Shown here piece by piece: positions 61,861 to 64,000 of a DNA stretch of 64,000 bases. Below the pieces are notes generated by a model, which worked only from the letters and a program-made list of their open reading frames with translations, did not search any database and was not told where the DNA came from. The stretch is from Macquaria australasica (taxonomy: Eukaryota > Chordata > Actinopteri > Centrarchiformes > Percichthyidae). Location: contig SEMN01000489.1 in assembly GCA_005408345.1 (NCBI GenBank), positions 62,001-126,000 of the forward strand, written 5' to 3'. The position numbers and the translations under genes are program-made. Numbering within the stretch: position 1 is the stretch's first letter; every line of letters begins with the position of its first letter.

Positions 61861-62039
61861 TCACAGCAGGAATGTCATTTCAATATAGTCAGTGCACCAA
61901 ATACAATTTTATTTTAAAATAACTCAAGGGCCAGAGTAAGGCCTGTGGGCTGTACTTTGGACACCCCACTTATAAGATACGTAAAATCACAGAATTACTA
62001 TCAGCAAAATATACTTACATGTAAGCAGCATGCTAGGAG

Positions 62040-62330
62040 CTGGCTGAGGTGGACATATTTGAACTAATCTCTATGATAGTTTCATCTATAACTATGCATC
62101 ATATTTATGCATTGAGATGCCACAAACTTCATAAACAGAACATTGTTTTGTTTGTAAAATCATTCAAATTTCAAAGTAACTAGTAACTGTAGTAACTATT
62201 AACTTGTAAATAAGTAGCTAGTAGTGTAAAAAGTACAAACTTTCACTCTGAAATGTAGTAGAGGAGAAATATAAAGAAATGTACTTTTGTACAATAATTG
62301 AGTAAAAGTACTGAGTTACTTTTGTATATG
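62040..62330. repeat. Dispersed repeat, AAGTAAAAGTACTTGAGTAAA type
   Basis: 'gtgtaaaaagtacaaacttt', 'gaaatgtagtagaggagaaa' and 'gagtaaaagtactgagttac' match the other copies in this window. Confidence 0.65.
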
Positions 62331-62334
62331 ATTA

Positions 62335-63690
62335 CTGTTGTTTTCCTGGTGGAGACAGTTTCCAGAATATACTCCCTCTAATTAGAGGCTGCAGATCTAA
62401 CATGCATGTTCTGCTTCTTCCAGCTGCCTGTGACCAGACGCGTGCAGTCGGGTCACGTATCTGGACCCGAGTCAAACTCGAGTCACAAATATTTTGATGA
62501 AAAAATCTGAAAAGATTTGGATTTGATTTAAAACACCACTGACTCATAATTTCCATTGGACTTTATCTTTTTAAGGCCACAGATTCAAAGTGATATTATT
62601 AAAGACTGTTGAACCAGCAGGCTGCTGAATGATGCAGAGCCTGGAGCCTTATTCTGCTGGAAGTCTCGAGTGTTATTCAGATGGACAGGGCAGAAGAAGT
62701 GGATTGTGCTTCAGGAGAGGATTGAAAAGTTTCTTAGGATGTTTTCATACTCTTTATCCACTGTGAAATCATGTCACTGTTAGAATAGATGACTTGTTTA
62801 AGATTTCAAACTCATAGCATGGGATACGTGGTCCACAGTTTGAGTTGTGATGTGTGATTGTGTGCGCTCCTGTTTTACACTAACAAGGTATAACCTTAAA
62901 TGTATCCATAAAACTCGAAATTTGCATTTTTCATAAAAAGATCAAAACCAAAATCACATACATCAATATAACAACCAAGAATGTAATTACTTACATTATA
63001 TGCAAAACCAGTTATTGCATTATTTGCTTAAAATTGTCTTTACATTATGAGTTTTATATTTTAAATGACATGATATGCAGTTATTACATCATGCTGACTC
63101 ATTACATCTAGCTCCTTCACAGGGTGCAGCATTAGAAAATACTAGCTCGGTAGGTCGGTGGGTCTGAAGGACAAATGATAAAAGTCCTAGAGCAAGAACT
63201 GGAACACTAGATCAAGAGGTCTCCATCAGACCCACAGCAGGAAAAAGCTGTGGGGAATGTGTACTGTGGTGAGTTCGGTCCAGCGAATGAGTCCAGTCCA
63301 GTTTGCAAAATCTGGAAAAAGAAGTAGACAGGCTGGGGAAATACTAGAAACTAGCTAGTTGAAAATTTTAGTCAAAGTGACTGCAGGAGCATTCTGGGCT
63401 TTGATCCCAAGAGCAGAAGCAACAGATTTCAGGAATGACGACACTTCTCCAGAAAACCCAGCTCTAACATGAGCATCAGACTGTGGCAGTGAGGGAGTCA
63501 GGCGAAAATATATACAATTATATGTGCAATGAAATCTGCACCTGCCATGTGGAATAACGTGTTGGAGCTGTGAGCTGTGCTACCAGCATGACCTCCGCTC
63601 ACCTCTGGAATGTCTGAAACAGGGAGAGGGCACCGTGGAGAGCCAATGGAATTCCTCTATTCGGCAACAGTCAGCTGAATACACAGACAA
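62335..63690. other. Gene-free DNA, no feature seen
   Basis: No recognised gene or repeat. Confidence 0.35.
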
Positions 63691-63702
63691 GGCAAAGAAG
63701 GA

Positions 63703-64000
63703 CCATTACCACAGCTATTGCTTTACATCCCTATGTGGAACTGTACTGTGCTGCTGTATGTGCTCTCTCCCCCTTCAACCCAACCGGTCGAGGCAGATGA
63801 CCGCCCACCCAGAGCCTGGTTCTGCTCGAGGTTTCTACCTGTTAAAAGGGAGTTTTTCCTTGCCACTGTCGCATAGTGCTTGCTCATGGTGGGAACTGTT
63901 GGGTCTCTGTAAATATAAAGAGTCGGTCTAGACTTGCTCTATTCGGAAAAGTGCCCTGAGATAACTTTGTTATGATATGGCGCCATATAAATAAAACTGA
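63703..64000 (+). mobile_element. Retroelement 3' tail, copy 2 (cut by window end)
   Basis: Near-identical to 45505-45850 ('ctttacatccctatgtggaa', 'aaaagggagtttttccttgc', 'gatatggcgccatataaata'), but lacks about 35 bp of the CT-rich stretch that copy 1 has. It runs off the window end before the terminal tandem. Confidence 0.75.

Overview
The window is vertebrate nuclear DNA from a teleost fish. The evidence is split genes with GT-AG introns, vertebrate orthologues (ddx51, smim8, connexins), long CA/GT, GATA and ATT microsatellites, and fragments of fish-type transposable elements (L2-group and I-group LINEs, hAT relatives, palindromic MITEs). It has no operons, CRISPR arrays or recognisable tRNA/rRNA genes. 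The repeats look percomorph-like, but I cannot name the species.

Layout. 1-4100: the 3' half of ddx51 (DEAD-box helicase), plus strand, nine exons, 5' end outside the window. 4440-5800: smim8, minus strand, two coding exons, tail-to-tail with ddx51. 7700-32450: a cluster of four connexin genes, each with an uninterrupted coding exon: gjb7 (+, beta type), an alpha-like connexin (-), a Cx32.2-like connexin (+) and gja1/Cx43 (+). Each has a splice acceptor just upstream of its ATG, and for each I propose one small upstream non-coding exon. The smim8-gjb7 adjacency matches human 6q15; gja1 is on the same human arm. The two middle genes are head-to-head and a 5'-truncated L2-type LINE lies between them. 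32450-64000: no gene recognised. This 31 kb downstream of gja1 holds hAT fragments, LINE fragments, palindromic MITEs, simple repeats and unassigned sequence, and may include gja1 regulatory DNA.

Connexins form hexameric hemichannels that dock through two extracellular loops, each normally carrying three cysteines. gjb7 and gja1 keep the standard patterns. The minus-strand connexin has Phe where the first cysteine of the second loop should be, and the Cx32.2-like gene has unusual spacing in that loop (C-X5-C-X7-C). These are the most biologically interesting observations. I found no convincing new biological system; the remaining findings concern transposon history and palindromic DNA.
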